A stretch of 64,000 bases of DNA from Solitalea agri (lineage in GTDB: Bacteria; Bacteroidota; Bacteroidia; Sphingobacteriales; Sphingobacteriaceae): contig NZ_JAMWYS010000024.1 of assembly GCF_023914155.1 (NCBI RefSeq), positions 186,001-250,000 of the forward strand, written 5' to 3'. Of this stretch, positions 1-8,781 are shown piece by piece (within the stretch, counting starts at the first letter, position 1; each line of letters opens with the position of its first letter). The notes beneath the pieces were generated by a model. The model was not told where the DNA came from. It ran no database searches and saw only the letters and a program-made list of their open reading frames with translations. Made by a program: the position numbers and the translations under genes.

Positions 1-34
1 CTTTACTTTCTCACTACCTCTAATTCTAAAACAT

Positions 35-898
35 ATGCAAAAAAGTTTATTAATTATCGCGTTTATCTCGTCTTCTATCTATGCAAATGCTCAATCAGGT
101 ATTAAAACAATTACCGGCTTCAGTCACCCCGAAAGTGTTTGCCAACATGGATCTACCATTTATGTTTCAAATGTTGGAGAAAAGCTTGAACCGGATCAAA
201 AAGACAATGACGGCTTTATCAGTAAAGTAAACCTAAAGACAGGAAAAATTGAGGAGTTAAAGTTCATCACAGGATTAAATGCCCCCAAAGGCTTGGCTAT
301 TGCAGATAATGTACTTTATGTTACCGATATCGATCGGGTGCTCGGCTTCAACCTTAAATCAAAGGAAAAAGTTTTTGAACTGACAATTTCAGAGTCTGTT
401 TTTATCAATGATATTGAGGCTGCTAAAGGCATATTATACGCATTAGCAACTGACAATGGAAAAATATTTGAAATCGACATTCAAAATAAAACCTACAAAA
501 CCATTGCATTTGCAACTGTACCCGGAGCAAATGGTTTAAGTTATAGTGCTAAAGCAAACAAATTGTACTGTGCCGGATTTAGCAGCGATGGACAAAAACC
601 TAACGGTAATGTTTATGAGATTAATCTAACCAATAAAACCATGAAAAAGCTTTCTGATTATGAAGGATTTTTAGACGGAACAGCATTAAAAGCCGGCAAA
701 CTTTACATTTCGGATTGGAAAGCCTTTGAAAAGAAAGGTGTTCTAACCGAAGTAGACTTAAACAGCAACGAATCTCACGCTATTAAACTACATGACCTGA
801 TTAGCGGCCCTGCCGATTTTATCATTAGCAATGATGGAAACTTTTTCATTATACCGGAAATGATAGCAGGAAACATACTAATCGAAGAAATTAAATAA
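35..898 (+). CDS. Exported SMP-30/gluconolactonase-like beta-propeller protein
   Basis: A 287-residue protein with a clear signal peptide (about residues 1-19, ending ANA before QS), so it acts in the periplasm or at the cell surface. The rest is made of short repeated beta-strand units with blade-like phrases (GLAIADNVLYVTD, ILYALATDNGKIFEID, ALKAGKLYISDW), as in the SMP-30/gluconolactonase six-bladed propeller family. Asn in GANGLSYS and Asp in FLDGTA are plausible metal ligands by analogy. Substrate cannot be read from sequence; lactone hydrolysis is only a family-level suggestion. It ends at a strong bidirectional terminator shared with the convergent rpoN. Confidence 0.7.
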   Translation: MQKSLLIIAFISSSIYANAQSGIKTITGFSHPESVCQHGSTIYVSNVGEKLEPDQKDNDGFISKVNLKTGKIEELKFITGLNAPKGLAIADNVLYVTDIDRVLGFNLKSKEKVFELTISESVFINDIEAAKGILYALATDNGKIFEIDIQNKTYKTIAFATVPGANGLSYSAKANKLYCAGFSSDGQKPNGNVYEINLTNKTMKKLSDYEGFLDGTALKAGKLYISDWKAFEKKGVLTEVDLNSNESHAIKLHDLISGPADFIISNDGNFFIIPEMIAGNILIEEIK

Positions 899-912
899 TT
901 GTTATTGCACAT

Positions 913-944
913 AAAAAAAGCGCCGGTTTCTGACCGGCGCTTTT
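913..944. terminator. Bidirectional intrinsic terminator between the SMP-30-like gene and rpoN
   Basis: A 12-bp perfect stem (916-927 AAAAGCGCCGGT with 933-944) and a 5-base loop, with A-rich left arm and T-rich right arm, lies between two convergent genes and can stop transcription from either side. Confidence 0.85.
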
Positions 945-969
945 CATTAATATTTCATGAAGTAAATTA

Positions 970-2445
970 TTACAGTTCTTTTCTAAGCCTTGCTACCGGA
1001 ATATTCATTTGCTCGCGATACTTTGCAACCGTTCTACGGGCAATATTATAGCCTTTATCTTTTAAAATCTCAGCAAGTTTTTCGTCAGCCAGAGGTCTTC
1101 TTTTATCTTCGTTCCCTATGCAATCTTCTAAAATTTTCTTCACCTCCCTGTTCGAAACCTCTTCGCCACTTTCAGTTTGTATTGCTTCAGAGAAGAATGA
1201 TTTTAACAAGAACGTACCAAATTCTGTTTGAACATATTTGCTATTGGCAACGCGCGAAACGGTTGAAATATCCATTCCAATCTGATCAGCGATATCTTTT
1301 AAGATCATTGGCTTAAGCTTACGCTCATCCCCCTCTAAAAAATAATCGTACTGATAGTGCATTATGGCATTCATCGTTTTAATAAGCGTTTGCTGACGTT
1401 GCTTTATGGCGTCAATAAACCATTTCGCCGAATCGAGTTTTTGCTTAACAAACTGAACAGCTTCTTTTAGTTTTTTGTCTTTGCTTGTTTGCTTATCATA
1501 GGTTTGAAACATCTCCTTATAATCACGACTTACCCGTAATTCAGGAGCATTTCGAGAATTCAGGGTCAAGATTAACACTCCATCGTTGTTAGCAATATGA
1601 AAATCGGGAATGACCTGCATTTGCTTGATATTGGAATCTGCACTCGAATCACCCGGTTTTGGATTTAATTTCAGAATTTCATTAACGGCTGCTTTTAATT
1701 CATCTGAAGATATTCCCAACGAACGCTCAAGCTTATCGTAATGTTTTTTAGTGAATTCGTCGAGGTAATTTTCAACAATTTCTATGGCAAGGTGAACCAC
1801 ACGATTATCCTGATCTTTTTTACGCAATTGTATCAATAAACACTCCTGAAGATCCCTTGCCCCAATTCCTGGTGGATCAAAGCTTTGAATAATCTTCATC
1901 ATGTCTTCCACTTCCTCTTCAGTTGCATCAACATTTTGTGAGAATGCAAGATCATCAATCAATGATAAAACTGGGCGACGCAAATAACCGTCATCATCCA
2001 AACTACCAATAATTTGTTGGGCTATTAAAAAATGACGATCATCTAAATCAACCATATTCAGCTGAAATTGCAACATTTCGAAAAACGAACGTGACTCGGC
2101 ATATGGCAATTCTTTTTTGTCATCATCATCATCAGAGTCGTATGCTAATGAAGTAGCATAGTCTTTTTCATCATCTTGCTGTAGATAGTCTTCTATACTG
2201 AATTCTTCCGACAGGTCACTTTCACTCTCTTTGAAGTCTTCCTTATCATCGTTATCAAAATCATACTCATCCTTTTCTTCGTTATGGGCCATCAGACTTA
2301 TGTCTTCTAAAGCAGGATTCTCTTCTAACTCTTCCTTAATACGTGCATCCAACATTACAGTAGGTATCTGTAACAACTTAATAAACTGAAGTTGCTGAGG
2401 AGATAACTTTTGTAATAGTTTTTGCTGCAGGTTCTGTTTTAGCAT
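970..2445 (-). CDS. rpoN: RNA polymerase sigma-54 factor RpoN
   Basis: 491 residues, normal length for sigma-54. It shows the domain order of the family: a Gln/Leu-rich region I (LQQKLLQKLSPQQLQFIKLL at the N-terminus) that contacts activators, a very acidic region II (about residues 50-115, rich in D and E), a core-binding region, and a C-terminal DNA-binding part ending in the diagnostic RpoN box ARRTVAKYRE (469-478). It directs core polymerase to -24/-12 promoters that need an AAA+ activator; no such activator is encoded in this window. ATG start at 2445; a -7 element TACATTTG (minus strand of 2466-2473) sits about 20 bases upstream and supports this start. Confidence 0.97.
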   Translation of the reverse strand: MLKQNLQQKLLQKLSPQQLQFIKLLQIPTVMLDARIKEELEENPALEDISLMAHNEEKDEYDFDNDDKEDFKESESDLSEEFSIEDYLQQDDEKDYATSLAYDSDDDDDKKELPYAESRSFFEMLQFQLNMVDLDDRHFLIAQQIIGSLDDDGYLRRPVLSLIDDLAFSQNVDATEEEVEDMMKIIQSFDPPGIGARDLQECLLIQLRKKDQDNRVVHLAIEIVENYLDEFTKKHYDKLERSLGISSDELKAAVNEILKLNPKPGDSSADSNIKQMQVIPDFHIANNDGVLILTLNSRNAPELRVSRDYKEMFQTYDKQTSKDKKLKEAVQFVKQKLDSAKWFIDAIKQRQQTLIKTMNAIMHYQYDYFLEGDERKLKPMILKDIADQIGMDISTVSRVANSKYVQTEFGTFLLKSFFSEAIQTESGEEVSNREVKKILEDCIGNEDKRRPLADEKLAEILKDKGYNIARRTVAKYREQMNIPVARLRKEL

Positions 2446-2820
2446 AGTTTCGGCATTGGCATTGACAAATGTAAACTGAAAAACGGAATTTTAATACGAT
2501 TTCCTTATTCTATCCCGATTAAAATATAATACAATTCGTTGATTTAACAAAAAACGAGACAATTAGGTTCTGAATTGTGTTTTAGGTATATAAATTTCTG
2601 CCCAGTAGGCTTTGATAAAAATCACTATAAATTAATTATCAGACATTTAAACACAATAAAATTACTTCATTATATATATACTTAATCAATTATTAAGGTA
2701 GATAAATAGTATTATATTCTAAACACTTTTAGTTGTATTTAAATCATTATAGTTAAGTATTTGTTTTTGCCTTTTAAAACAGATAAATTGAATTAGCAAA
2801 CAAACATATTAACTACAGCT
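2446..2820. other. AT-rich divergent intergenic region between rpoN and mscL
   Basis: 375 bases separating divergent genes. Apart from the rpoN -7 element, nothing but very AT-rich DNA with short runs such as TATATATATA near 2675 was seen. No small ORF with a convincing start, no strong hairpin and no RNA gene was recognised. A promoter for mscL must lie here but no full -33/-7 pair stands out. Confidence 0.6.
2466..2473 (-). promoter_or_regulatory. Candidate rpoN promoter -7 element
   Basis: The minus strand reads TACATTTG, a full match to the Bacteroidota -7 consensus TAnnTTTG, 20 bases upstream of the rpoN ATG. No convincing -33 TTG was seen. Confidence 0.5.
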
Positions 2821-3240
2821 ATGGGTTTTATAAAAGAATTTAAAGAGTTTGCCATGAAAGGCAATGTAATTGACTTAGCAGTCGGTGTTGTTATAGGTGG
2901 TGCATTTGGAAAAATTGTTACTTCATTGGTTGATGATATCATCATGCCTCCAATTGGTTACCTGCTCAAAGGAATTGATTTTAAAGACTTGAAATTACAT
3001 TTAAAAGAGGCAGTGGTTGATGCTTCCGGAAAGGTCACTTCTCCTGAAGTAGCTATAAATATCGGCAACTTTATTCAAGTGCTAATTCAATTCATCATTA
3101 TTGCCTTTGCCATATTTTTAGCTGTAAAAGCTATTAACTCTATGCGTAAAAAGGAAGAAGAGGCTCCGGCTCCGGCTTCCCCTCCACCAACAGAAGCATT
3201 GCTTGCCGAAATACGAGACTTACTAAAAAACAGATCATAA
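2821..3240 (+). CDS. mscL: Large-conductance mechanosensitive channel MscL
   Basis: 139 residues, typical MscL length. The N-terminal amphipathic helix ([20 protein letters not shown]) runs into the pore-lining TM1 (about 15-45, with the Gly/Ala/Val-rich constriction [19 protein letters not shown] and the conserved MPPIG turn). TM2 lies at about 75-100, followed by a KKEEE stretch, a Pro/Ala linker and a C-terminal helix [10 protein letters not shown] that bundles in the pentamer. It is an inner-membrane emergency valve opened by membrane tension during hypo-osmotic shock. Monocistronic, closed by its own terminator. Confidence 0.97.
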   Translation: MGFIKEFKEFAMKGNVIDLAVGVVIGGAFGKIVTSLVDDIIMPPIGYLLKGIDFKDLKLHLKEAVVDASGKVTSPEVAINIGNFIQVLIQFIIIAFAIFLAVKAINSMRKKEEEAPAPASPPPTEALLAEIRDLLKNRS

Positions 3241-3244
3241 ATGT

Positions 3245-3273
3245 AAAGCTGGCTTCAAAGCCGGCTTTCTTTT
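3245..3273 (+). terminator. mscL terminator
   Basis: 9-bp stem AAAGCTGGC/GCCGGCTTT (3245-3253 with 3260-3268; one G-T pair), six-base loop, then CTTTTT, immediately after the mscL stop codon. Confidence 0.8.
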
Positions 3274-3357
3274 TAATATATTCCTTACAGAACCTCTGAG
3301 CACTTCATCGCTTATATTTTTACATTGGCCCCAGTCAGCTCAATAATTATTTTCTTT

Positions 3358-3365
3358 TATTTTTG
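3358..3365 (+). promoter_or_regulatory. Candidate -7 element directly before the DUF3078 gene
   Basis: TATTTTTG matches TAnnTTTG and ends only five bases before the ATG at 3371, so transcription would start at or next to the start codon. No -33 TTG at the usual 17-20 base spacing, so support is partial. Confidence 0.4.
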
Positions 3366-3370
3366 CCGGC

Positions 3371-4303
3371 ATGCGAAAACCGGTTATTCTCTTAACTATA
3401 GTTTTACTTACCTGCTTTAAAGCATTTTCACAAGAAACTGATTCAATACCTGCATGGAAGATCGACGGTACCAATACCTTTCTTTTTAGCCAGGCTGGTT
3501 TTAATAATTGGGCAGCAGGTGGGCAAAATTCATTAACCTTTATCGCTGGCTTTAAGTTAACAGCTAACAGGGTAACTCCAAAAAATAATTGGGAAACCAT
3601 TTTTGATTCGGCTTTCGGGACGCAACGCCTCGAGAGTAAAGAATATCGAAAAACAGAGGACCGATTTGAACTCAACTCGAAGTTTGGTATAAAAGCATCT
3701 GATAAGCTTTATACAACGTTTTTAGTTTCGTTACGTAGTCAGTTTATTGTAGGCTTTAAATACGCCGATAATAGTGCGCCCACCAAAGTTTCTGATTTCT
3801 TATCACCGGGTTATTTAACAGCCTCTGTCGGTTTAGATTATAAACCTTACCCAGGACTTTCATTATTCATCTCTCCAGTTGCTTCGCGAAGTACGATCGT
3901 TTTAGATCAGGATCTCGCCAATCAAGGTGCTTATGGTGTTACAAAAGCGGTGGTTGACGACCAAGGAAATATAATCAGAAAAGGAAGCAATTATCTTCAG
4001 CAGGTTGGTTTAAGTTCGAGTTTCAGATATGCTGGTAAACTTTTCGAAAATGTAAACCTCAACACAAAGCTCGATTTGTTCAGCACCTACGAAAACCTGA
4101 ACTCAATTGATGCTTATTGGGAAGCACTTTTCGATTGTAAAATCAACCGTTTTTTAACAGCTACCCTTTCAACCGGTTTAATTTATGACCAAAAAGTTCT
4201 GATCACAAAGATTGAAGACGTGAATGGAGTACCAACGCCGGTAAGTCGTCCACGCGTTCAATTTAAAGAAATCATTAGCCTGGGCTTTAAAATCACTTAC
4301 TAA
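3371..4303 (+). CDS. DUF3078 outer-membrane/periplasmic protein
   Basis: 310 residues with a signal peptide (about 1-20, ending AFS before QE). The N-terminal stretch with TNTFLFSQAGFNNWAAGGQ followed by alternating aromatic/polar strands is the hallmark of the Bacteroidota DUF3078 family, and the final residue pattern GFKITY resembles an outer-membrane barrel terminus. Function is unknown in the family; a small outer-membrane beta-barrel is the likely form. The start is fixed by the signal peptide. Convergent with the ChaN-like gene, with a 24-base gap that holds no terminator. Confidence 0.8.
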   Translation: MRKPVILLTIVLLTCFKAFSQETDSIPAWKIDGTNTFLFSQAGFNNWAAGGQNSLTFIAGFKLTANRVTPKNNWETIFDSAFGTQRLESKEYRKTEDRFELNSKFGIKASDKLYTTFLVSLRSQFIVGFKYADNSAPTKVSDFLSPGYLTASVGLDYKPYPGLSLFISPVASRSTIVLDQDLANQGAYGVTKAVVDDQGNIIRKGSNYLQQVGLSSSFRYAGKLFENVNLNTKLDLFSTYENLNSIDAYWEALFDCKINRFLTATLSTGLIYDQKVLITKIEDVNGVPTPVSRPRVQFKEIISLGFKITY

Positions 4304-4327
4304 AAATTTGATTGTGGACTATCGCTG

Positions 4328-5227
4328 CTAAAAAGATCTTTTCACCTTTGGATCGGTAATAATTACATAGTCAGCTAAATTTAGGAATTTAGAAAAATCA
4401 GGATTCTCAAAAGAATTGTCAGAAAAACAACTAATCGTCATCACCTTTAAGCCTGCTTTTTTCAAGCGATAACAAGTTCCTAAATATTCATCACTATGAA
4501 AACGTCCATTCAATTGAAATACTTTATATCCCTTATTTTTATTGATAAACGTTACTATTGCTTCAGCCATTGAGGCATCCCACAAATTTTGAGATTGATA
4601 GATTTGCATACCCGGCATTGAATGTCCACCCATTGTTTCTAAAAATTTGTTATAATAAGCTCCCTCAAGCGTATCAATTGGTAAGGAAGGAAGCCATTTC
4701 CGGGCATCTTCACTCAAATCATTAAGTGAAGCCATACCCAGACGCGCTACCCTATTTACATAACGTGCAGGCGCATTTGCAGCAATTACTGCTAGTTTTT
4801 TCTCTCTGGCATATTCAATCAGAGGTTTATAATCATTATAATTTTTCCAGCACCTGGCTTCATTGATAAAATTCTTCTCTTTAATTAAGCTCTTGAGGTA
4901 TTCATCTAATACTAGTTGAACATCTCGCTCAAACATTTCCATTGACAAGGCCAATTGCTGACCAAACGCCAAATTCAGTTCTTTAAAAATACTCAGCTCC
5001 AAAAAATGACCAACTGAATCGTTATGTTCTTCACCAAACTGAATTACCTGAAAGCCTTTAGCCTCCTTAATCAACTGATTTAAATTAACCTGTTTCCGCT
5101 CTTTAACTGAAAATATTTTATACTGATTTTCAAGCATCTGTGCATTCATATGAATAACATTCAACTGCATACAAAAACAAACAATGGCTGTTTTAATTAA
5201 CAACGGTAAGCGATTTTTTACGAACAT
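4328..5227 (-). CDS. ChaN-family (Tiki/EreA-like fold) exported protein
   Basis: 299 residues. A basic start and hydrophobic segment (about 7-27) mark it as exported. The body matches the ChaN haem-binding/Tiki superfamily: VIQFGEEHNDSVGHFLELSIFKEL near residue 58 carries the GE-H active-site-like motif, LSMEMFERD the second acidic motif, and AANAPARYVNRVARLG and a late FQLNGRFHSDEYLG (His) complete the pattern. In Campylobacter ChaN binds haem as an iron-uptake lipoprotein; other members are metallopeptidase-like. No lipobox cysteine is evident after the hydrophobic segment. The role here is unproven; no haem-uptake genes are adjacent. Confidence 0.75.
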   Translation of the reverse strand: MFVKNRLPLLIKTAIVCFCMQLNVIHMNAQMLENQYKIFSVKERKQVNLNQLIKEAKGFQVIQFGEEHNDSVGHFLELSIFKELNLAFGQQLALSMEMFERDVQLVLDEYLKSLIKEKNFINEARCWKNYNDYKPLIEYAREKKLAVIAANAPARYVNRVARLGMASLNDLSEDARKWLPSLPIDTLEGAYYNKFLETMGGHSMPGMQIYQSQNLWDASMAEAIVTFINKNKGYKVFQLNGRFHSDEYLGTCYRLKKAGLKVMTISCFSDNSFENPDFSKFLNLADYVIITDPKVKRSF

Positions 5228-5353
5228 TTTATTTCTTATTAACGATTATATCGCAACAAAATACTCATATTTTTAAAAGGTAAGTCCCGCTCACCGATTA
5301 AATAGAAGTAAGAAAGTCTTACTTTTGTGCCATAAAGGAATTCTAAAATTCTT

Positions 5354-5384
5354 TTTGTTTTGATAAAAAACAACCCTATATTTG
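5354..5384 (+). promoter_or_regulatory. rpmH-rnpA-yidD promoter
   Basis: TTTG at 5354-5357 and TATATTTG at 5377-5384 are separated by 19 bases, matching the Bacteroidota -33/-7 consensus at its preferred spacing. The rpmH ATG is 45 bases downstream. Confidence 0.75.
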
Positions 5385-5429
5385 CAGCCCTGTAAAAGTG
5401 ATTAATAAAACAGCAAAGAATATAACGAG

Positions 5430-5588
5430 ATGAAAAGAACATACCAACCATCGAGACGTAAAAGAAGCAACAAACATGGCTTCCGCGAGAGAATGGCGAG
5501 TGCTAACGGCCGTCGCGTACTAGCTTCTCGTCGTGCAAAAGGCAGAAAAAAACTTACTGTATCTGACGAAAAAAGACATAAAGCTTAA
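5430..5588 (+). CDS. rpmH: 50S ribosomal protein L34
   Basis: A 52-residue, very basic protein starting [20 protein letters not shown] and continuing [20 protein letters not shown], the unmistakable L34 signature; the family length is 44-53. It binds 23S rRNA in the large subunit. The gene precedes rnpA and yidD as in most bacteria, 89 bases ahead of rnpA, and is driven by a strong promoter at 5354-5384. The C-terminal extension ([11 protein letters not shown]) is typical of Bacteroidota. Confidence 0.98.
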   Translation: MKRTYQPSRRKRSNKHGFRERMASANGRRVLASRRAKGRKKLTVSDEKRHKA

Positions 5589-5677
5589 TTGATATTGGCC
5601 TGATGGCTAAATTGAGGCCGGTAAGTAAAATTGGATTCGCCATTTTAGTCCACTAAAAACCCGGTTTCAGTATATCA

Positions 5678-6079
5678 ATGAATACTTTTAAAAAAGAAGA
5701 ACGATTATGTAGTAAACTACTCATCAATGAGTTACTACAAAATGGTTCTTCTTTCCTTTTATACCCCTTCCGCATAGTCTGGCTACCTGTTCAGGTAAAC
5801 GCACAAAACTCCCCAGCACAAATTTTAATCAGCGTATCAAAAAAACGCTTTAAAAGAGCCAATAAACGCAATCGTATTAAAAGATTGATCAAAGAGGCAT
5901 ATCGCTTAAACAAACAACAATTACTTTATTCCACTCTTTCTCAAAACAATCTTTGTATTGTATTTATGTGTAGTTATATTGGAAACGACATTTTTACATT
6001 CGAAGAGTTAGAAAAAAAACTTAAATTAATGCTAATTCGTTTAAGTAAAGAGACAGGTAAAAGTTTACAGGGCGATTAA
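5678..6079 (+). CDS. rnpA: Ribonuclease P protein component
   Basis: 133 residues. The C5/P protein signature is clear: [20 protein letters not shown] (about 53-71) containing the RNR motif at 64-66, followed by KEAYR, the RNA-contacting helix. An N-terminal [19 protein letters not shown] is also typical. It assists the catalytic RNase P RNA in 5' maturation of tRNA precursors; the RNA gene is not in this window. Its stop codon overlaps the yidD start by one base (TAATG), indicating translational coupling. Confidence 0.96.
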   Translation: MNTFKKEERLCSKLLINELLQNGSSFLLYPFRIVWLPVQVNAQNSPAQILISVSKKRFKRANKRNRIKRLIKEAYRLNKQQLLYSTLSQNNLCIVFMCSYIGNDIFTFEELEKKLKLMLIRLSKETGKSLQGD

Positions 6080-6303
6080 TGCTAAACCGTATTTTCAATT
6101 ATATCTTTATTGCTTTAATTAGGGTTTATCAATACGCTATTTCGCCCCTTTTGGGTCAGAACTGCAGATTCACCCCTACTTGCTCGCAATACGGGGTTGA
6201 AGCCATTAAAAAGCATGGTCCATGGAAAGGCGGTTGGTTAACAATTAAACGTATTGGACGTTGTCATCCATGGGGAGGACATGGACATGATCCTGTTCCT
6301 TAA
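6079..6303 (+). CDS. yidD: Membrane protein insertion efficiency factor YidD
   Basis: 74 residues with the DUF37/YidD pattern: an amphipathic N-terminal helix ([18 protein letters not shown]), then [19 protein letters not shown] (29-47) and [17 protein letters not shown] at the C-terminus, with three conserved Cys. It aids insertion of inner-membrane proteins together with YidC. Coupled to rnpA by a one-base overlap. yidC does not follow, unlike in many other bacteria. Confidence 0.96.
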   Translation: MLNRIFNYIFIALIRVYQYAISPLLGQNCRFTPTCSQYGVEAIKKHGPWKGGWLTIKRIGRCHPWGGHGHDPVP

Positions 6304-6374
6304 TAGTAAATTAATTTAAGTATAGTTATTCACAGGAATAATTTTTGAGACTAGGTGCAAGATTGATCTTTATT

Positions 6375-8030
6375 ATGTTAAAACGGTACAAAAAAACGCT
6401 CTTGATCTTAGCCATAACAGTCGGCTCTCTCGGCACTATGGCTTTTGTTGATGACTTCTTCGAAATTTCGAAGAACCTCGACATCTTTTCGGCACTTTAT
6501 CGTGAGGTAAACACCAATTACGTTGATGAAGTTGAACCCGCAAAACTTATGCGAACGGGTATCGACGCTATGCTAAAATCTCTCGACCCTTACACCAACT
6601 TCTATTCTGAATCAGAAATTGAGGATGTAAAATTTATGACCACGGGTCAATACGGAGGCATAGGAGCGACTATAATGCAGCGTAAAGGCGAAATAATTAT
6701 AAATGAACCCTATGAAGGTTCGCCAGCTCAATCTGCCGGATTAAGAGCCGGAGACATTATTCTCTCAATTGATGGCCGTTCTGTAAAAGGAAAGACCAGC
6801 AGCGATATCACCACTTTTTTAAAAGGTCAACCGAACACCACCGTAACATTATCGTTAATACGCCCCGGAGAAAAGACTGAGTTTCAAAAAGTATTGACCC
6901 GTCAGGAAATCAAAATCAAAAATGTTCCTTATTACAATATGGTAAGTGACAATATTGGCTACATAAAACTTACCGGTTTCACACAAAATGCGGGTAACGA
7001 GGTAAAAGAAGCGCTTAGTGAATTAAAGAAAAATCCTGGTCTTAAAGCGGTGATTCTTGATGTTAGAAGCAACCCTGGAGGCTTATTAAACGAAGCGGTG
7101 AATGTGACCAATGTATTTATTGACAGAGGTCAGTTAATTGTAACCACAAAGGGAAAAGTTGCGGACAATAATCGCTCTTATAAAACCATTAATGCCCCAA
7201 TTGATCTGGCAATTCCAGTGGCAGTATTAACCAACAGTCAATCGGCTTCTGCTTCAGAAATTGTTTCAGGGGCAATTCAGGATTTAGACCGGGGGGTGAT
7301 TGTAGGCCAACGAACATTCGGTAAAGGATTGGTTCAAAACACACGTCCTTTAGCATTTAATACCCAAATGAAAATTACTGTTGCTAAATACTACATTCCT
7401 AGTGGTCGCTGTATTCAGGCTTTAGACTATGCTCACCGCAACCCTGATGGCAGTGTAGGTAAAATTCCTGATTCATTAATTCGTGAATTCAAAACGGTAA
7501 ACGGACGCAAGGTTTTAGATGGAGGAGGTGTTATCCCCGACTTTACTACAGATCAAAGTTCATTGAGTAGCATTGCTCAAAGTTTAATCAGCAAAGGCCT
7601 TATTTTCGATTACGCAACTGCATATCGCAATAAGCATGTTTCAATTAATGCAGCAAAGGACTTTAAATTATCAGATGCTGATTACGCAGACTTTGAGAAA
7701 TACCTGACCGACAAAGATTACGACTATGTCACAGCCAGTGAAAAAACGCTGGAAGATTACAAAAATGCTGCTATTAAGGAAAAATACTTTGATGCCATTA
7801 AACCTGATTATGAAAAGCTTAAAAGTTCGTTAAAACACGACAAGTTATCAGATTTAGCAAAGTTTAAAGATGAAATTATAACCTTGTTGGAAAATGAAAT
7901 ATCTGCACGGTATTACTATCAGAAAGGTAAAATTGAGTCAGCATTAAAACGTGATAAAGATGTAAAAAAAGCGATTGAAGTACTAAATAATACAAATCAG
8001 TATAACACCACCCTGGCAATTAAAAACTAA
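6375..8030 (+). CDS. S41-family C-terminal processing peptidase (CtpA/Prc-like)
   Basis: 551 residues from the ATG at 6375; a TTG ten codons upstream is also in frame but is less usual. A basic start and hydrophobic segment (9-24) anchor or export it. A PDZ domain (about 90-170, GGIGATI and SPAQSAGLRAGDIILSIDG) precedes the S41 protease core. The catalytic dyad is visible: Ser292 within SQSASASEI and Lys317 in TFGKGLVQ, with Gln321 four residues on, the same K/Q spacing as in E. coli Prc. It should cleave C-termini of envelope proteins. The C-terminal ~150 residues are Lys/Asp-rich helices. Confidence 0.9.
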   Translation: MLKRYKKTLLILAITVGSLGTMAFVDDFFEISKNLDIFSALYREVNTNYVDEVEPAKLMRTGIDAMLKSLDPYTNFYSESEIEDVKFMTTGQYGGIGATIMQRKGEIIINEPYEGSPAQSAGLRAGDIILSIDGRSVKGKTSSDITTFLKGQPNTTVTLSLIRPGEKTEFQKVLTRQEIKIKNVPYYNMVSDNIGYIKLTGFTQNAGNEVKEALSELKKNPGLKAVILDVRSNPGGLLNEAVNVTNVFIDRGQLIVTTKGKVADNNRSYKTINAPIDLAIPVAVLTNSQSASASEIVSGAIQDLDRGVIVGQRTFGKGLVQNTRPLAFNTQMKITVAKYYIPSGRCIQALDYAHRNPDGSVGKIPDSLIREFKTVNGRKVLDGGGVIPDFTTDQSSLSSIAQSLISKGLIFDYATAYRNKHVSINAAKDFKLSDADYADFEKYLTDKDYDYVTASEKTLEDYKNAAIKEKYFDAIKPDYEKLKSSLKHDKLSDLAKFKDEIITLLENEISARYYYQKGKIESALKRDKDVKKAIEVLNNTNQYNTTLAIKN

Positions 8031-8055
8031 AAAAATTAAAATGCTATTTTTGAAG

Positions 8056-8086
8056 GCGAAAGCAGTGCAGCTTTCGCTTTTTTTTT
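8056..8086 (+). terminator. Terminator after the S41 peptidase gene
   Basis: Perfect 8-bp stem GCGAAAGC/GCTTTCGC (8056-8063 with 8070-8077), six-base loop and a nine-T tract. It ends only five bases before the tsaB start codon. Confidence 0.9.
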
Positions 8087-8091
8087 GATTC

Positions 8092-8778
8092 ATGGCCCTT
8101 ATTTTAAGTATAGAAACCGCTACCGCTTGTTGTTCAGTAGCACTATCAAACAATGAACAGGTAATTGCTTTCAAGGAAGAAACCAGTCCGAATATTCATG
8201 CAAGTTCCTTAACCGTATTTATTGAAGAAATATTACAGGCTTCCGGACTTTCAGTGGCTGACCTTGATGCAATTGCTGTAAGTATGGGCCCTGGCTCTTA
8301 TACCGGCTTACGAATTGGAGTTTCGACGGCCAAAGGATTATGTTACTCATTAAATAAACCACTTATTGCTATTAATACGCTAAAAGCAATGGCCAATGGA
8401 TATTTATTAAATAATGATACTTCAAATGGAGTTTTATTGTGTCCAATGATTGATGCGCGCAGAATGGAAGTTTTTACCACTATTTATAACCAACAATTAA
8501 ACGAAGTGGAAGCTACTAATGCTGCAATTATAAATGAAACATCTTTTACAGAATTACTAGGTGAGCAAAAGATCGTATTCTTTGGTAATGGGGCTGAAAA
8601 ATGCAAATCGATGTTAACCTCTGAAAATGCACTCTTTGATACCGGAGCTTATAACTCGGCCAGGTTCGTGGCGCCATTGGCCTATGTAAAATACCTTCAA
8701 AACAGTTTCGAGGATGTAGCATATTTCGAACCTTTTTACCTCAAAGATTTTGTAAGTACTCAGCCTAAAAAAAATTAA
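8092..8778 (+). CDS. tsaB: tRNA threonylcarbamoyladenosine biosynthesis protein TsaB
   Basis: 228 residues, normal for TsaB. The ASKHA-fold N-terminus (LILSIETATACCSVALS) and the signature SMGPGSYTGLRIGVSTAKGL (about 64-83) are diagnostic. TsaB dimerises with TsaD and, with TsaE, transfers the threonylcarbamoyl group to A37 of ANN-decoding tRNAs. The gene sits directly behind a strong terminator; a -7-like TATTTTTG lies at 8045-8052, ahead of the hairpin. A 3-base gap separates it from the convergent DUF5723 gene. Confidence 0.95.
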   Translation: MALILSIETATACCSVALSNNEQVIAFKEETSPNIHASSLTVFIEEILQASGLSVADLDAIAVSMGPGSYTGLRIGVSTAKGLCYSLNKPLIAINTLKAMANGYLLNNDTSNGVLLCPMIDARRMEVFTTIYNQQLNEVEATNAAIINETSFTELLGEQKIVFFGNGAEKCKSMLTSENALFDTGAYNSARFVAPLAYVKYLQNSFEDVAYFEPFYLKDFVSTQPKKN

Positions 8779-8781
8779 GAA

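Noticed and set aside
2660-2700. TATATATATA-rich patch considered as a replication origin or phage attachment site
   Set aside because: No DnaA boxes, no integrase and no direct repeats were seen; it is ordinary AT-rich intergenic DNA.
5239-5451. 70-codon reading frame on the minus strand over the rpmH promoter and start
   Set aside because: It lies opposite a full promoter and the L34 gene, has no recognisable family and no start context; it is a shadow.
5589-5677. GGCCT/AGGCC inverted repeat between rpmH and rnpA considered as an intrinsic terminator
   Set aside because: Only five pairs and no T tract, and the two genes are normally co-transcribed.
6345-6374. TTG start extending the S41 peptidase by ten residues
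   Set aside because: An ATG at 6375 begins directly with the basic-hydrophobic export signal; TTG starts are uncommon here. The extension is not ruled out.
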